Shown one piece after another: positions 24,626 through 32,015 of a stretch of 32,552 nt of DNA. Position 1 is the first letter of the stretch. Each line of letters starts with the position of its first letter. Position numbers and translations under genes: made by a program. The stretch is from a candidate division WWE3 bacterium RIFOXYD1_FULL_43_17 (GTDB taxonomy: Bacteria; Patescibacteriota; WWE3; UBA101185; UBA10185). The DNA lies in assembly GCA_001773385.1 (NCBI GenBank), contig MEWJ01000046.1, forward strand, positions 1 to 32,552. The letters are read 5' to 3'. A model generated the notes under the pieces. That model saw nothing but the letters and a program-made list of their open reading frames with translations, did not search any database and was not told the origin of the DNA.

Positions 24626-24631
24626 AGTTTA
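24626..24631 (-). promoter_or_regulatory. -10 box for the downstream GT39-like gene
   Basis: TAAACT on the minus strand ends 6 nt before ATG 24619. TTAAGA 17 bp upstream is a moderate -35. Confidence 0.5.
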
Positions 24632-24650
24632 ACACCCGAAAAGGCTATTC

Positions 24651-26138
24651 TTAAAAATACTCTGCCTGATAGACGTGTACCCAAATATCCTTAGAAAACT
24701 GCCTTTTTTCTAATTTTGTATAGTGGGTATCCAGGTACGTTTTTACCATATCGGACCCATTAAGGTTCATCGTGATAAGCAAAAACATTCTTTGATGCCC
24801 TTTTTGCAGCATCTGCGCGTCCTCCTCCACCTTTTGAAGCGTGGTCTCAGGAATGCCGCCTTTCTTTTTATTCCACATAGGAAGGCTTGAAACTCTCGAG
24901 TTTCCGCTATAGTAATATTGGAAAGGATATAAAGTGTAGGCCGGACTTATGACCACGATGTCTCTGGGGGTTGTATTTTGCTCTATATAAGAAACCGCAT
25001 CCCGGTAATTTTCACGTGCGGGATTAGCGCTGCTTGTAAACTGAGTAAACAACGCTACAACAAATAAAAAAACCGTTGCTCCCGTTAATATATATCTCGT
25101 TTTTCCTACCAGCTCATTCAAATACCACGCAAGTAAAACAAAAAATAATGGGGTCGCCGTAGTTAAATATCTCGTAAGATACATGGGTCTGTAAACGAGA
25201 CTGACAAAAAACACTAAAAAGACCGGAAAAACAGTCCCTAATACTACTAAATTAAATCCCGTAGAAAATGGTGTACGTCTTTTAGTCAAAAATACAAATC
25301 CGAATAAAATTACGAGCGGCCAAAAAGAAATTAATGAGCTGCTTACCATTTCCGGCTGGAATCCGAAAGTAAATTCAAAAAAGCTTAATATCACATTAAA
25401 TGCAGTAGGCTTTTGTAGCACGGGCGCCAAAGATCCGGAGCCATAAGATTTTATAACTGCCAGTAGCCACGGTAAAAATATCAACGCCAATACAAACCCT
25501 GAGAGTAGCATAGAAACCAGCTGCTTTTTCTTATTATAGGCAACGCCGCCCTCCCATTCCTTGTTAATTGTTAGCAGATAAAATATTCCCTGAACTGCCA
25601 ACACCAAAAAGAAAAAATAGTGTGTGTACATACCGACGGCGTTTACTAAAATATACAGCACATAATGAATAAGCTTATTCTCTTTCATAATCTTTACGTA
25701 GAAAAGGTAAGAGAGTGTTGTTACCAGCGTAAGAAGCGTATACATCCTAATTTCCCGGCTATACCAAACCCAGAACGGCGATATTGCTGCAAAAAGCAAG
25801 GCAAGTAAAGCGGGCCTTTTTCCTATCAGCTCCTTTGCAAGAAAGTATAGGGCAGGAAGAGCCAGTATTCCGGGTATGACAGCCAGCAACCTTACTCCGG
25901 CCTCACCGCTCCCAAAATATGTCATCCAATAATGTAATAACGTGTTATGTAAAGGAAGGTGAACATTCTTCAACATGTACTCTTTTATAAAGCCGGTTGA
26001 GTGGGATGCCTGCCAAACGCTTTGGGTTTCGTCCAAACGTAAACTGTCTGAGTCCAGATTTATCAACCGCACCAGTGATCCTAAAATCAATGTTGCGCAG
26101 ACTAAAGTAATATAAATTCTATTTTCTCTTTTCTTCAT
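24651..26138 (-). CDS. membrane glycosyltransferase, GT39/PMT-ArnT-like (upstream copy)
   Basis: The protein has about 495 residues from ATG 26138; the frame can extend to 26162, which adds eight residues and deepens the overlap with the cellulose-synthase-like gene to 44 nt. I prefer MKKRENRIYITL, a typical positive start before a helix. The first loop carries LRLDETQSVW with the acidic Asp-Glu pair. GEAGVRLLAVIPGILALPALYFL and SPFWVWYSREIRMYTLL are hallmark GT39 segments. There are about eleven membrane helices and a soluble C-terminal domain. It would glycosylate an acceptor outside the cell from a lipid-linked sugar. The overlap with the preceding gene indicates translational coupling, placing it in the polysaccharide operon. 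Confidence 0.88.
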   Translation of the reverse strand: MKKRENRIYITLVCATLILGSLVRLINLDSDSLRLDETQSVWQASHSTGFIKEYMLKNVHLPLHNTLLHYWMTYFGSGEAGVRLLAVIPGILALPALYFLAKELIGKRPALLALLFAAISPFWVWYSREIRMYTLLTLVTTLSYLFYVKIMKENKLIHYVLYILVNAVGMYTHYFFFLVLAVQGIFYLLTINKEWEGGVAYNKKKQLVSMLLSGFVLALIFLPWLLAVIKSYGSGSLAPVLQKPTAFNVILSFFEFTFGFQPEMVSSSLISFWPLVILFGFVFLTKRRTPFSTGFNLVVLGTVFPVFLVFFVSLVYRPMYLTRYLTTATPLFFVLLAWYLNELVGKTRYILTGATVFLFVVALFTQFTSSANPARENYRDAVSYIEQNTTPRDIVVISPAYTLYPFQYYYSGNSRVSSLPMWNKKKGGIPETTLQKVEEDAQMLQKGHQRMFLLITMNLNGSDMVKTYLDTHYTKLEKRQFSKDIWVHVYQAEYF

Positions 26139-27783
26139 ATACGGCACTTTTCTCGTGCACATCTGAATTTGCTACCACAGTTGCGGTGTTATTGGTGACT
26201 ATCAGGTTGGTAGCGGGGAGCTCTGTTCCGCTCAAAAATCTAAGGTTTAAAGATTTTAATTTTGACAGGCTTTTTATTAAAAGCAGTTTCCAGGGATACG
26301 CCACGCGTACAAACCCGAAGAAAAAGGCGATGTTAAAAATTATCCAGGACGCATTTGTAAGGATAGAAGGCACAAAACCATTTTTAGCAAAAGCGTAAAT
26401 TATAGCTGCTACGCCTAAAGCCGCATACGCTAGATGAGGGATTACAAGAAACAAGAAGTTGCCGGTCTCTTCGGACTTTGAAGTAATGTTAAATTTTGCT
26501 TTAACCCCAAATATTGTTGATAAAACTGCTTTTATAAATACGTAAAAAGAGCTTACCGAAAGTTGTATTGCTCTGTAAGTTACAGTATTCTCTGTTGAGA
26601 GCATTAACAAATGAAGCGTGGAAAATATAAACGGGAAAAAATACAACATAAAGTCGCTGGTACCCGCCTTAACCGGGAGAGCTCCGGAAAACAGAACATA
26701 AATTGGTATCAGGGCGTCAATTAAAATAACAAAACCATTAAGATAATAGCTCGAAGAATATAGGTACTGGATTTTTTGTCCCCAGGTTAAACCGCGGCTA
26801 AATATTGGATTATGTTTAAACATAATTTCAGAAGACCCTCTTGCCCAACGGAATTGCTGTAGAACGTAGTTACCTAAATTATGCGGAGCTAAACCTTCTG
26901 CGAGTACTTTCGGAACGTAAACAGATTTCCAACCCTTCTCGTGCATTTTTAATGATGCTAAAAAGTCCTCAGCAATATTATCTTCCGGTATACCGTCAAT
27001 ACTTTCTAAAGCGGTTCTTCTGATAACAGCGTTAGTACCGCACCAAAAAGTTGCATTAAGCCTGTTTTTACCACGGCAGATGGGTCCGAAGAATAACTCC
27101 TGCTGCTCCCAAGCGGCCTGTGTTAGAAAACTGTTTCCCGAATTTGAGTAATACTGGGGCGTTTGAACAACTGCCATTTTCTCATCCGTAAAATACGACA
27201 TTACGCGTAATAAAAAATCTTTATAAGGTCTGTGGTCAGCATCAAAAACTGCGAAAAACGGAGCAGTAGTCTGTCTGAGTGCGTGGTTAATATTTCCTGC
27301 CTTGGCACCGTAATTATTTTCCCGGGTTATAGGAATAGCTCCGTATTTTGCTGCTATTTCGTTAATTTCTCTCCAACCCGGCAAATTTCTGGACATCCCG
27401 TCATTTAATACAAATACTTTGTAGTTTTTGTACCGCATTGATGTTGCAGCTTTAATGGTCTTTTCTACAATTTCCGGCGGTTCTCCGCAAACGGTGATAA
27501 AAACGTCTACCGGAGGCTGTCTCTTTCTCGTAGAAATTATTTTAGATAAAGGTCTGCGTTGGTCCCATATCGTGTAAACGTATCCAAGAGCCTGCCAGAC
27601 ATGGTAAATTTCTCCTATTACAAGTAAGGAGTACAGAAAAAAGTTTCCTGCGTTACTAAAATCCAGCCACCACGTAAAGTAGAAAAGAATCGCCAGGCTG
27701 GTTAGGATCATGAAGGGCTTGGATACTTCCACATCCGAATATATTGTTTCGTACGATGTTTTTAGTTTCTTTGGCAGCGTCAC
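26119..27783 (-). CDS. cellulose synthase-like GT2 (BcsA-like, no PilZ)
   Basis: The protein has 554 residues with a GTG start whose bases overlap the stop of the GH8 gene (GTGA). Two N-terminal helices (about 24-41 and 47-70) precede a GT2 catalytic domain: LNDG Asp128, DAD 181-183, CGTNAV 248-253, AED 271-273 (a change from TED) and QQFRW 309-313. Several membrane helices follow (about 345-500). The cytoplasmic gating-loop motif FxVTxK appears as FNITSK (431-436), which is typical of cellulose synthases. It probably polymerises a beta-1,4-glucan or related polymer and moves it across the membrane. The C-terminus (520-554) is short with no PilZ domain, so direct c-di-GMP control is not expected. 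There is no BcsB gene beside it. A hyaluronan or other beta-glycan product remains possible. Confidence 0.88.
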   Translation of the reverse strand: MTLPKKLKTSYETIYSDVEVSKPFMILTSLAILFYFTWWLDFSNAGNFFLYSLLVIGEIYHVWQALGYVYTIWDQRRPLSKIISTRKRQPPVDVFITVCGEPPEIVEKTIKAATSMRYKNYKVFVLNDGMSRNLPGWREINEIAAKYGAIPITRENNYGAKAGNINHALRQTTAPFFAVFDADHRPYKDFLLRVMSYFTDEKMAVVQTPQYYSNSGNSFLTQAAWEQQELFFGPICRGKNRLNATFWCGTNAVIRRTALESIDGIPEDNIAEDFLASLKMHEKGWKSVYVPKVLAEGLAPHNLGNYVLQQFRWARGSSEIMFKHNPIFSRGLTWGQKIQYLYSSSYYLNGFVILIDALIPIYVLFSGALPVKAGTSDFMLYFFPFIFSTLHLLMLSTENTVTYRAIQLSVSSFYVFIKAVLSTIFGVKAKFNITSKSEETGNFLFLVIPHLAYAALGVAAIIYAFAKNGFVPSILTNASWIIFNIAFFFGFVRVAYPWKLLLIKSLSKLKSLNLRFLSGTELPATNLIVTNNTATVVANSDVHEKSAVYEEKRK

Positions 27784-29048
27784 GGTTTTATACTTTCATA
27801 CAAATTTGTAAGTTTATCGTGGTATAAGGCCATACCGAACCACACCCAATTTTCCGAGTAATACCCCAGCTCCTGTGTAAACTCTTCGGTATCCGTGTTG
27901 TATAAGGGGGCAATTTTACGCTCGTAAACTTCGCGGCCTAATTCCGGGTCTGCAGACACAAAATAAGAAAGCACGCTGCCGTACATGCTGTAACTTTCAT
28001 ACTCGACCTCAGGGTCGCCATTATGTTTGTAGCTCCCCAGCAATCTATTATTATTACGCCACTCGTTTTTCAAAAAAGTAAGTTTGTTTAGATACTCCAA
28101 AGCCGCAGGATTTTTGTACCAAGTCCAGTCAAGTCCGACTCTCCAAACAGTTCTAAAAGCGTCGTCGGAAAAGTTTGTAGTTTTGTCATCGTGAACTACA
28201 GAAAAAATTTCACCGGTTTGCCTGTTCAGACTGACCCAGTCCGGAGGAATGTTTGCGCTGGTAGGATAGTTTAAAGGATTTTCGGTTGCTTTGGTTAGCA
28301 CACGGTACGAAGTCTCTTTTAGTTTCATCCACGGATGGTAAGGGTCCACCTGCGCAAAAACCGAGTAAGCGGCAAATGAAAAGTAAGAAGGATTTATAGT
28401 AGGGGACGGTTCATCTTTTGCCCAATTTCCGGCCAACATGTAATATTCTCCGTTAAGCTCCAGAACTTCTTTATCCCACATGTCGTTAAGGATGTCTGTC
28501 GCGTATGTAAGGTAGTTGGTGTCATTCCATCTCTTGAACGCAAAAATCAAGGCTAGCGCTATATCCTGATCCGCGTCCGAAGCTGTGTTCATGCCGCCTT
28601 CGTCAACAAGAATGTCCCAGTTTCCTTCTTTGTTCTTACCCCATTTCCATGCAAATAGTTGGTCGTCTTCGCGTTTACCTAAGTTGTTTGTTGTCCATTT
28701 TAATACTCGGTCAAAAGTGTCCTTGTCATCCATCCAGACTGACCTTAACAAAGCGTACGACTGACCTTCCGAAGTTGTAAGATAATCTCTTGACCTGTCG
28801 ATAACACGTCCATCCTTTTGAATTTTATCCCTGTACGATATCCATAAATTTTCAATTACCTGGTTGGGGTAAGTGTCTACGAATGTGTTGTTATTTTCGG
28901 CGGAACGAATTCCGGGCATAGGACTAATTTTTTCTGCAATTTTTGGAAATATAAAAATCCTCAATAAGTAAACTAAAAGTATGAGCAACGATATAGTAAT
29001 TACTGTCTTGTATTTTTTGAGCATTGTTGATGTGCTATTTTTACTCAC
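27780..29048 (-). CDS. GH8 glycanase, BcsZ-like, membrane anchored
   Basis: The protein has 422 residues with a GTG start 6 nt after TATAGT (29060-29055); the internal ATG at 29024 is an alternative. One N-terminal membrane helix (about 14-34) leaves the enzyme outside. GH8 signatures are TTSEGQSY (91-98, with the general acid Glu94), ASDADQDIALAL (156-167), NPSYFSFAAYSVF (219-231) and FSDDAFRTVWR (293-303). BcsZ endoglucanases trim beta-1,4-glucan during cellulose export. A 4-nt overlap with the next GT2 gene makes this the first gene of the operon, so glycan cutting and synthesis are co-expressed. The substrate could be cellulose, chitosan or xylan; the neighbour favours cellulose-like. Confidence 0.9.
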   Translation of the reverse strand: MSKNSTSTMLKKYKTVITISLLILLVYLLRIFIFPKIAEKISPMPGIRSAENNNTFVDTYPNQVIENLWISYRDKIQKDGRVIDRSRDYLTTSEGQSYALLRSVWMDDKDTFDRVLKWTTNNLGKREDDQLFAWKWGKNKEGNWDILVDEGGMNTASDADQDIALALIFAFKRWNDTNYLTYATDILNDMWDKEVLELNGEYYMLAGNWAKDEPSPTINPSYFSFAAYSVFAQVDPYHPWMKLKETSYRVLTKATENPLNYPTSANIPPDWVSLNRQTGEIFSVVHDDKTTNFSDDAFRTVWRVGLDWTWYKNPAALEYLNKLTFLKNEWRNNNRLLGSYKHNGDPEVEYESYSMYGSVLSYFVSADPELGREVYERKIAPLYNTDTEEFTQELGYYSENWVWFGMALYHDKLTNLYESIKP

Positions 29049-29054
29049 AAAAAA

Positions 29055-29060
29055 ACTATA
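29055..29060 (-). promoter_or_regulatory. -10 box for the polysaccharide operon
   Basis: TATAGT on the minus strand ends 6 nt before the GTG start of the GH8 gene. Spacing predicts transcription starting at or beside the GTG. Confidence 0.5.
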
Positions 29061-29154
29061 GAAAGTCTCAAATCGAACCCTTTTTATAGTCTTATGGGAT
29101 TATACACAAATATAGATGGATATCAATATTTAATTTGCGGGTAGGGAGAGAGGG

Positions 29155-29201
29155 GCAAAAGAAAACACACCCCTGAGTTTTTAAGTCACCGGGATGTGTT
29201 T
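29155..29201 (-). terminator. terminator of the cold-shock gene
   Basis: The arms 29163-29173 (AAACACACCCC) and 29191-29201 (GGGATGTGTTT) pair over 11 bp with one wobble and a 17-nt loop. On minus, a T-rich tail (TTCTTTTG) follows. The rest of the 29049-29227 gap holds only the GH8 operon promoter. Confidence 0.75.
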
Positions 29202-29227
29202 GTCTTGTACAAAAAATCTAATTGTTA

Positions 29228-29425
29228 TTAAGCGAGTTGCACATTTTCTGCTCTCGGTCCTTTGTCGCTGTTGACTACATCAAATGTAACTGCTGCTCCT
29301 ACCTGAAGTTCGTCAAATGTAACTCCGGTTAGATTGTTTGAATGAAAGAAAAGATCTTTAGTTTCTCCATCTCTGGAAATAAAACCAAATCCTTTATCTG
29401 TCTTTGTTTTAATTGTTCCGTTCAT
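29228..29425 (-). CDS. cold-shock domain protein (CspA family)
   Basis: The protein has 65 residues, the usual size. It has RNP1 KGFGFISR (11-18) and RNP2 DLFFH (24-28) on a five-strand OB fold, which binds single-stranded nucleic acid and melts RNA structure at low temperature. The start is the first ATG of the frame. Unlike most first genes here it has a longer leader: a TACAAT box (29485-29480) would give about 48 nt, and an AAGGAGG lies 37 nt before the ATG, too far to act as a normal ribosome-binding site. A hairpin terminator follows the gene. Confidence 0.95.
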   Translation of the reverse strand: MNGTIKTKTDKGFGFISRDGETKDLFFHSNNLTGVTFDELQVGAAVTFDVVNSDKGPRAENVQLA

Positions 29426-29456
29426 AATTGTTTTATAGATTGGGGGGTTAAACCTA

Positions 29457-29485
29457 TTTATACCTCCTTCCGCCCTAGTATTGTA
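29457..29485 (-). promoter_or_regulatory. promoter/leader region of the cold-shock gene
   Basis: TACAAT (29485-29480) and TATAAA (29462-29457) are alternative -10 boxes. The perfect AAGGAGG at 29469-29463 lies between them, 37 nt before ATG 29425. Long leaders are common for cspA-type mRNAs, where RNA structure controls expression. Confidence 0.35.
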
Positions 29486-29588
29486 CTACATTAAAGGATA
29501 TTAGGCGAATAGCCCGTAATACCGGGCTTTTCGAGGGTCATTAATCAGTTTGGGCCATTTTGCGCACTTCTTGGTAAACTGTTTAGAT

Positions 29589-29927
29589 ATGCGCTCAAAA
29601 AAGCACTACCTTGAGAATAAGGAAGCCGCCAGAAAAATAATACTGGAAAATCTAGACTTTTTCGCAAAACTTTACGGCGTTAAATACCGAAAAGTTGCCA
29701 TAAGGAATCAAAAGTCTAAATGGGGAAGTTGTTCTAAAGCAAGAAACTTGAATTTTAACTACAAGGTGGCTCTCTTACCAAAAGATCAAAGAGATTACAT
29801 TATAGTTCACGAACTTTGCCACTTGATTGAGTTTAATCATTCCAATAAGTTTTGGGCTGAGGTGGAAAAAACAATTCCGGGCTATAAAGCAATTAGGAAA
29901 AAGGTTAAGTCTGTTAGTTTACGTTAG
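29589..29927 (+). CDS. YgjP-like (DUF45) metallopeptidase-domain protein
   Basis: The protein has 113 residues from ATG 29589; an upstream TTG at 29550 is ignored because a TAAACT box (29575-29580) lies 8 nt before the ATG. It is reduced to the C-terminal half of the YgjP/DUF45 domain. Signatures are IRNQKSKWGSC (38-48), a LNFNYKV strand, HELCH (74-78) as the HExxH-type zinc site, and NHSNKFW with the third ligand His84. The family is related to SprT/WLM metallopeptidases, sometimes fused to nucleic-acid enzymes; substrates are unknown. The usual N-terminal half is missing, so this may be a minimal enzyme. It runs convergent toward tRNA-His 16 bp away. Confidence 0.9.
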   Translation: MRSKKHYLENKEAARKIILENLDFFAKLYGVKYRKVAIRNQKSKWGSCSKARNLNFNYKVALLPKDQRDYIIVHELCHLIEFNHSNKFWAEVEKTIPGYKAIRKKVKSVSLR

Positions 29928-29943
29928 TGTTTTTGAATTTTTA

Positions 29944-30020
29944 TGGGGTGGTGTACGGGAGTCGAACCCGCTAAAACTGCCTCCACAGGGCAGCGCCTAA
30001 GCCGTTCGGCACACACCACC
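29944..30020 (-). tRNA. tRNA-His (GTG)
   Basis: A full cloverleaf folds on the minus strand. The acceptor stem GTGGTGT pairs with ACACCAC, plus an encoded extra G at -1 opposite C73, diagnostic of tRNA-His. The anticodon stem CTGCC/GGCAG holds the loop CTGTGGA with anticodon GTG. The T-arm is GCGGG/CCCGT with TTCGACT. The 3' CCA is encoded (29946-29944). TATAAT at 30041-30036 lies 15 nt upstream. Confidence 0.96.
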
Positions 30021-30035
30021 ATAAAAGTCAAAAAG

Positions 30036-30041
30036 ATTATA
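30036..30041 (-). promoter_or_regulatory. -10 box for tRNA-His
   Basis: A consensus TATAAT on the minus strand, 15 nt before the tRNA 5' end, in the 74-bp gap after the solute-binding protein gene. Confidence 0.55.
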
Positions 30042-30094
30042 TCATCCGCGGGCTTAAAAAGCTTGCAGTGTCGTATAAACAGACCAGCTGCGGC

Positions 30095-31516
30095 CTAATT
30101 AGTCCTCAAATACTTCCAATTCTCAAAATCCAAAAACCTGTCTGCGTAAGTAAAGGTATATTTCTCCCCCACTCCCTCTATATACTTAGAAACGTAAAAA
30201 TTAGTGAACGGATGATACAAAAACACTGCAGGAACCTGCTCAACAATAACTTTTTGGAACTCGTTGTAGTGAATCATCCTTTTTTCATTGTCCAGCTCAT
30301 TTCTACCTTCTTCCAACGCTCTGTCCGCCCTGACCTGGTCAAATCCTGAGAAATTAAGTCCCGGAGGATTTTTCTGAGCAGAGTGCCACAACACATACCG
30401 GTCGGGGTCTCGGCCAACCTCTTGTCCAAACAACAAAACCTCAAAATCCCTCGGTTCAATAATTCTCGAAACTATATCATTGGAAGCAATAGGTTCTACT
30501 TCGACTTCTATATCCAATCTTTCCCGCCAAACCGAAGCTATTTGTTTTGCCATAATTACGTGTTCTTCTATGTCCGGGACCCTTATAGTCAGCGTCATTT
30601 CTCCCAAATCTTCCGAAAAAAGAGGATCGAAACGGTCAAACTCCAGCTCTAAATCAGTGAAAACACTTCTGCTGATAGGTCCCTGAACGCGGATTCCCTG
30701 TCCGGCAGTAAAGCTTTCAAGAGGAATTACCTTCTCCAGCTTCTGTCTTACGGCAACGTCCGACAACTTCTCACTCCTTACATTAAAAAATAAAGCGTAG
30801 TAAATTCCCTGAACGGGAAATTCGTAGTTATAAAAGTTCTCGGGTGACTTTTTTTCAGATAAAAGATAGCCGTTAATTTCACCGAGTTTAGCGGCCGTTA
30901 ATATCTCATCTTCGTTCGAGTAATACCTAAAACTTATTTTTTGGATGTCGTATTTTTTGTTGGGGGAGACAAGCGTTATCTGCCTTATATACCTTCCCGA
31001 TTTTTCTATTCTCGCAATTCTAAAATCCCCACTAGTAATAGGACTAAGAGGATCGCTATTTTCTTCAGAGTTTTGCGGCATAATTCCCACAGTTAACAGG
31101 CTCAAAAAAGGAGAGTACTTGTTTGGTAAGGTGTACCTCACAGTCAAATCGTCAACTTTGTCGGTTGCTACTCCCGAAAGGTCCGCAACCTTAAATGAGG
31201 TGTATATAAGATCGTCGGAATTAATTTCTTTTCCGTTTGTCCAATACTGATTATCCTTAAGCCTTATTGTGTACACCAGGCCGTCGTCGGATACCTGCCA
31301 GGTTTCAGCCAAATCAGGAACCGTCGTACCATAAATATCGTATTTAAAAAGACCTCTGTACAGTAACGAACTAATTGTTTTGTCCGTCTGCTGAACTATC
31401 TGGCTGGGAAAAAAGGTTTGAGGTTGTCCCAACATCCCTTCGTTGTAACTAACCCCGGGTAAAAGTGCGGCAAAAAACGTGTAAATATAAAGGTAAAGTG
31501 TCGTTAATATGGCCAT
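30095..31516 (-). CDS. family-5 extracellular solute-binding protein (peptide/nickel type), orphan
   Basis: The protein has 473 residues, a little short of the usual 520-600. An N-terminal hydrophobic segment (about 3-21) acts as signal or anchor; no lipobox Cys follows it. SBP_bac_5 features are clear: LLYRGLFKYDIYGTTVPDLAETWQVSDDGLVYTIRLKDNQYWTNGKEI, then INSDDLIYTSFKV and a C-terminal lobe with AKQIASVWRERLDIEVEV. These proteins capture oligopeptides or related ligands outside the cell for an ABC importer. No permease or ATPase gene lies nearby, so it either serves a distant importer or works alone. TAAAAT (31530-31525) is 8 nt before ATG 31516. Confidence 0.91.
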   Translation of the reverse strand: MAILTTLYLYIYTFFAALLPGVSYNEGMLGQPQTFFPSQIVQQTDKTISSLLYRGLFKYDIYGTTVPDLAETWQVSDDGLVYTIRLKDNQYWTNGKEINSDDLIYTSFKVADLSGVATDKVDDLTVRYTLPNKYSPFLSLLTVGIMPQNSEENSDPLSPITSGDFRIARIEKSGRYIRQITLVSPNKKYDIQKISFRYYSNEDEILTAAKLGEINGYLLSEKKSPENFYNYEFPVQGIYYALFFNVRSEKLSDVAVRQKLEKVIPLESFTAGQGIRVQGPISRSVFTDLELEFDRFDPLFSEDLGEMTLTIRVPDIEEHVIMAKQIASVWRERLDIEVEVEPIASNDIVSRIIEPRDFEVLLFGQEVGRDPDRYVLWHSAQKNPPGLNFSGFDQVRADRALEEGRNELDNEKRMIHYNEFQKVIVEQVPAVFLYHPFTNFYVSKYIEGVGEKYTFTYADRFLDFENWKYLRTN

Positions 31517-31684
31517 TCCGACTTATTTTACCACTATTTTATGGGCCGGGACGGTTTGAGGTTGTTTTGGCTCCTAGCGTTGATATCACAAACCAAGTGC
31601 CGTTTTGTTGCCAAACGCATGCTTTTGTTGATAATATACCGTTGTGCCTTGTGTTAACGACGGGAACTGTCCCCTCGAAACCCT
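31517..31684. other. intergenic region between the SBP gene and tRNA-Glu
   Basis: No gene is seen in these 168 bases. The left end holds the minus-strand -10 of the SBP gene. On plus, GATAAT/TAATAT (31630-31637) with TTGTTG (31605-31610) at a 19-bp spacing is a weak promoter for tRNA-Glu. Confidence 0.4.
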
Positions 31685-31759
31685 GGCCCCATCGTCTAAC
31701 GGTTAGGACGCCGGGTTTTCATCCCGGCAACCGGGGTTCGATTCCCCGTGGGGTCACCA
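31685..31759 (+). tRNA. tRNA-Glu (TTC)
   Basis: The acceptor stem GGCCCCA pairs with TGGGGTC. The anticodon stem CCGGG/CCCGG holds the loop TTTTCAT, giving anticodon TTC. The T-arm is CCGGGG/CCCCG with TTCGATT. Discriminator A and CCA (31757-31759) are encoded. The last 19 nt recur at 31928. Confidence 0.97.
31741..31759 (+). repeat. tRNA-Glu 3'-end direct repeat, copy 1 (in the tRNA)
   Basis: The 19 nt ATTCCCCGTGGGGTCACCA form the 3' half of the T-arm, the acceptor strand and CCA. The identical copy is at 31928-31946. Confidence 0.85.
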
Positions 31760-31773
31760 GAAAAAAGACCGGA

Positions 31774-31801
31774 AGTCCGCAGGATTTGCGGGCTTTTTTT
31801 T
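31774..31801 (+). terminator. terminator after tRNA-Glu
   Basis: The arms AGTCCGCA (31774-31781) and TGCGGGCT (31787-31794) form an 8-bp stem with one wobble and a 5-nt loop, followed by a run of T's to 31801. Confidence 0.88.
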
Positions 31802-31841
31802 GTGATTCTCGCCAGGGAACGGACTAACTTTAGATGTGTTC

Positions 31842-31927
31842 GACCATTCTGCGAGCGAAGCGAGTGGAATTGCTTTGACTAAAACCATTGCGTAATGAAG
31901 TGAAGCAACCGCTTTGGCGGAGTCAAA
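31842..31927. other. structured non-coding stretch between the tRNA-Glu repeats
   Basis: Several inverted repeats lie here. CCATTC (31844-31849) pairs with GAGTGG (31862-31867). TTTGACT (31874-31880) pairs with AGTCAAA (31921-31927) and encloses two small hairpins, CATT-GCGT-AATG (31886-31897) and CCGC-TTTG-GCGG (31909-31920). The result is a multi-arm fold ending directly at the second tRNA repeat. The motif GCGAGCGAAGCGAG contains a GCGAG direct repeat. No ORF is seen. Confidence 0.5.
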
Positions 31928-31946
31928 ATTCCCCGTGGGGTCACCA
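31928..31946 (+). repeat. tRNA-Glu 3'-end direct repeat, copy 2
   Basis: An exact 19-nt copy of the tRNA-Glu 3' end, including CCA, lies 187 bp downstream of the first with no similarity upstream of it. This is the usual look of an attachment-site scar from tRNA-targeted integration. Confidence 0.75.
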
Positions 31947-32001
31947 TACTATTTATATATTTGGTCTAAAAAAACACTAGCAACATATGTCAAAAATAAG
32001 G

Positions 32002-32007
32002 TAAAAT
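32002..32007 (+). promoter_or_regulatory. -10 box for the DUF2341-like gene
   Basis: TAAAAT lies 8 nt before ATG 32016; a transcript would start at or next to the ATG. Confidence 0.45.
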
Positions 32008-32015
32008 TTTAGTGC

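Noticed and set aside
29511-29530. Hairpin GCCCG-TAATAC-CGGGC followed by TTTT as a terminator
   Set aside because: The stem is only 5 bp, and no gene ends upstream of it on plus.
31465-31827. 120-residue plus ORF
   Set aside because: It reads through the tRNA-Glu gene and its terminator.
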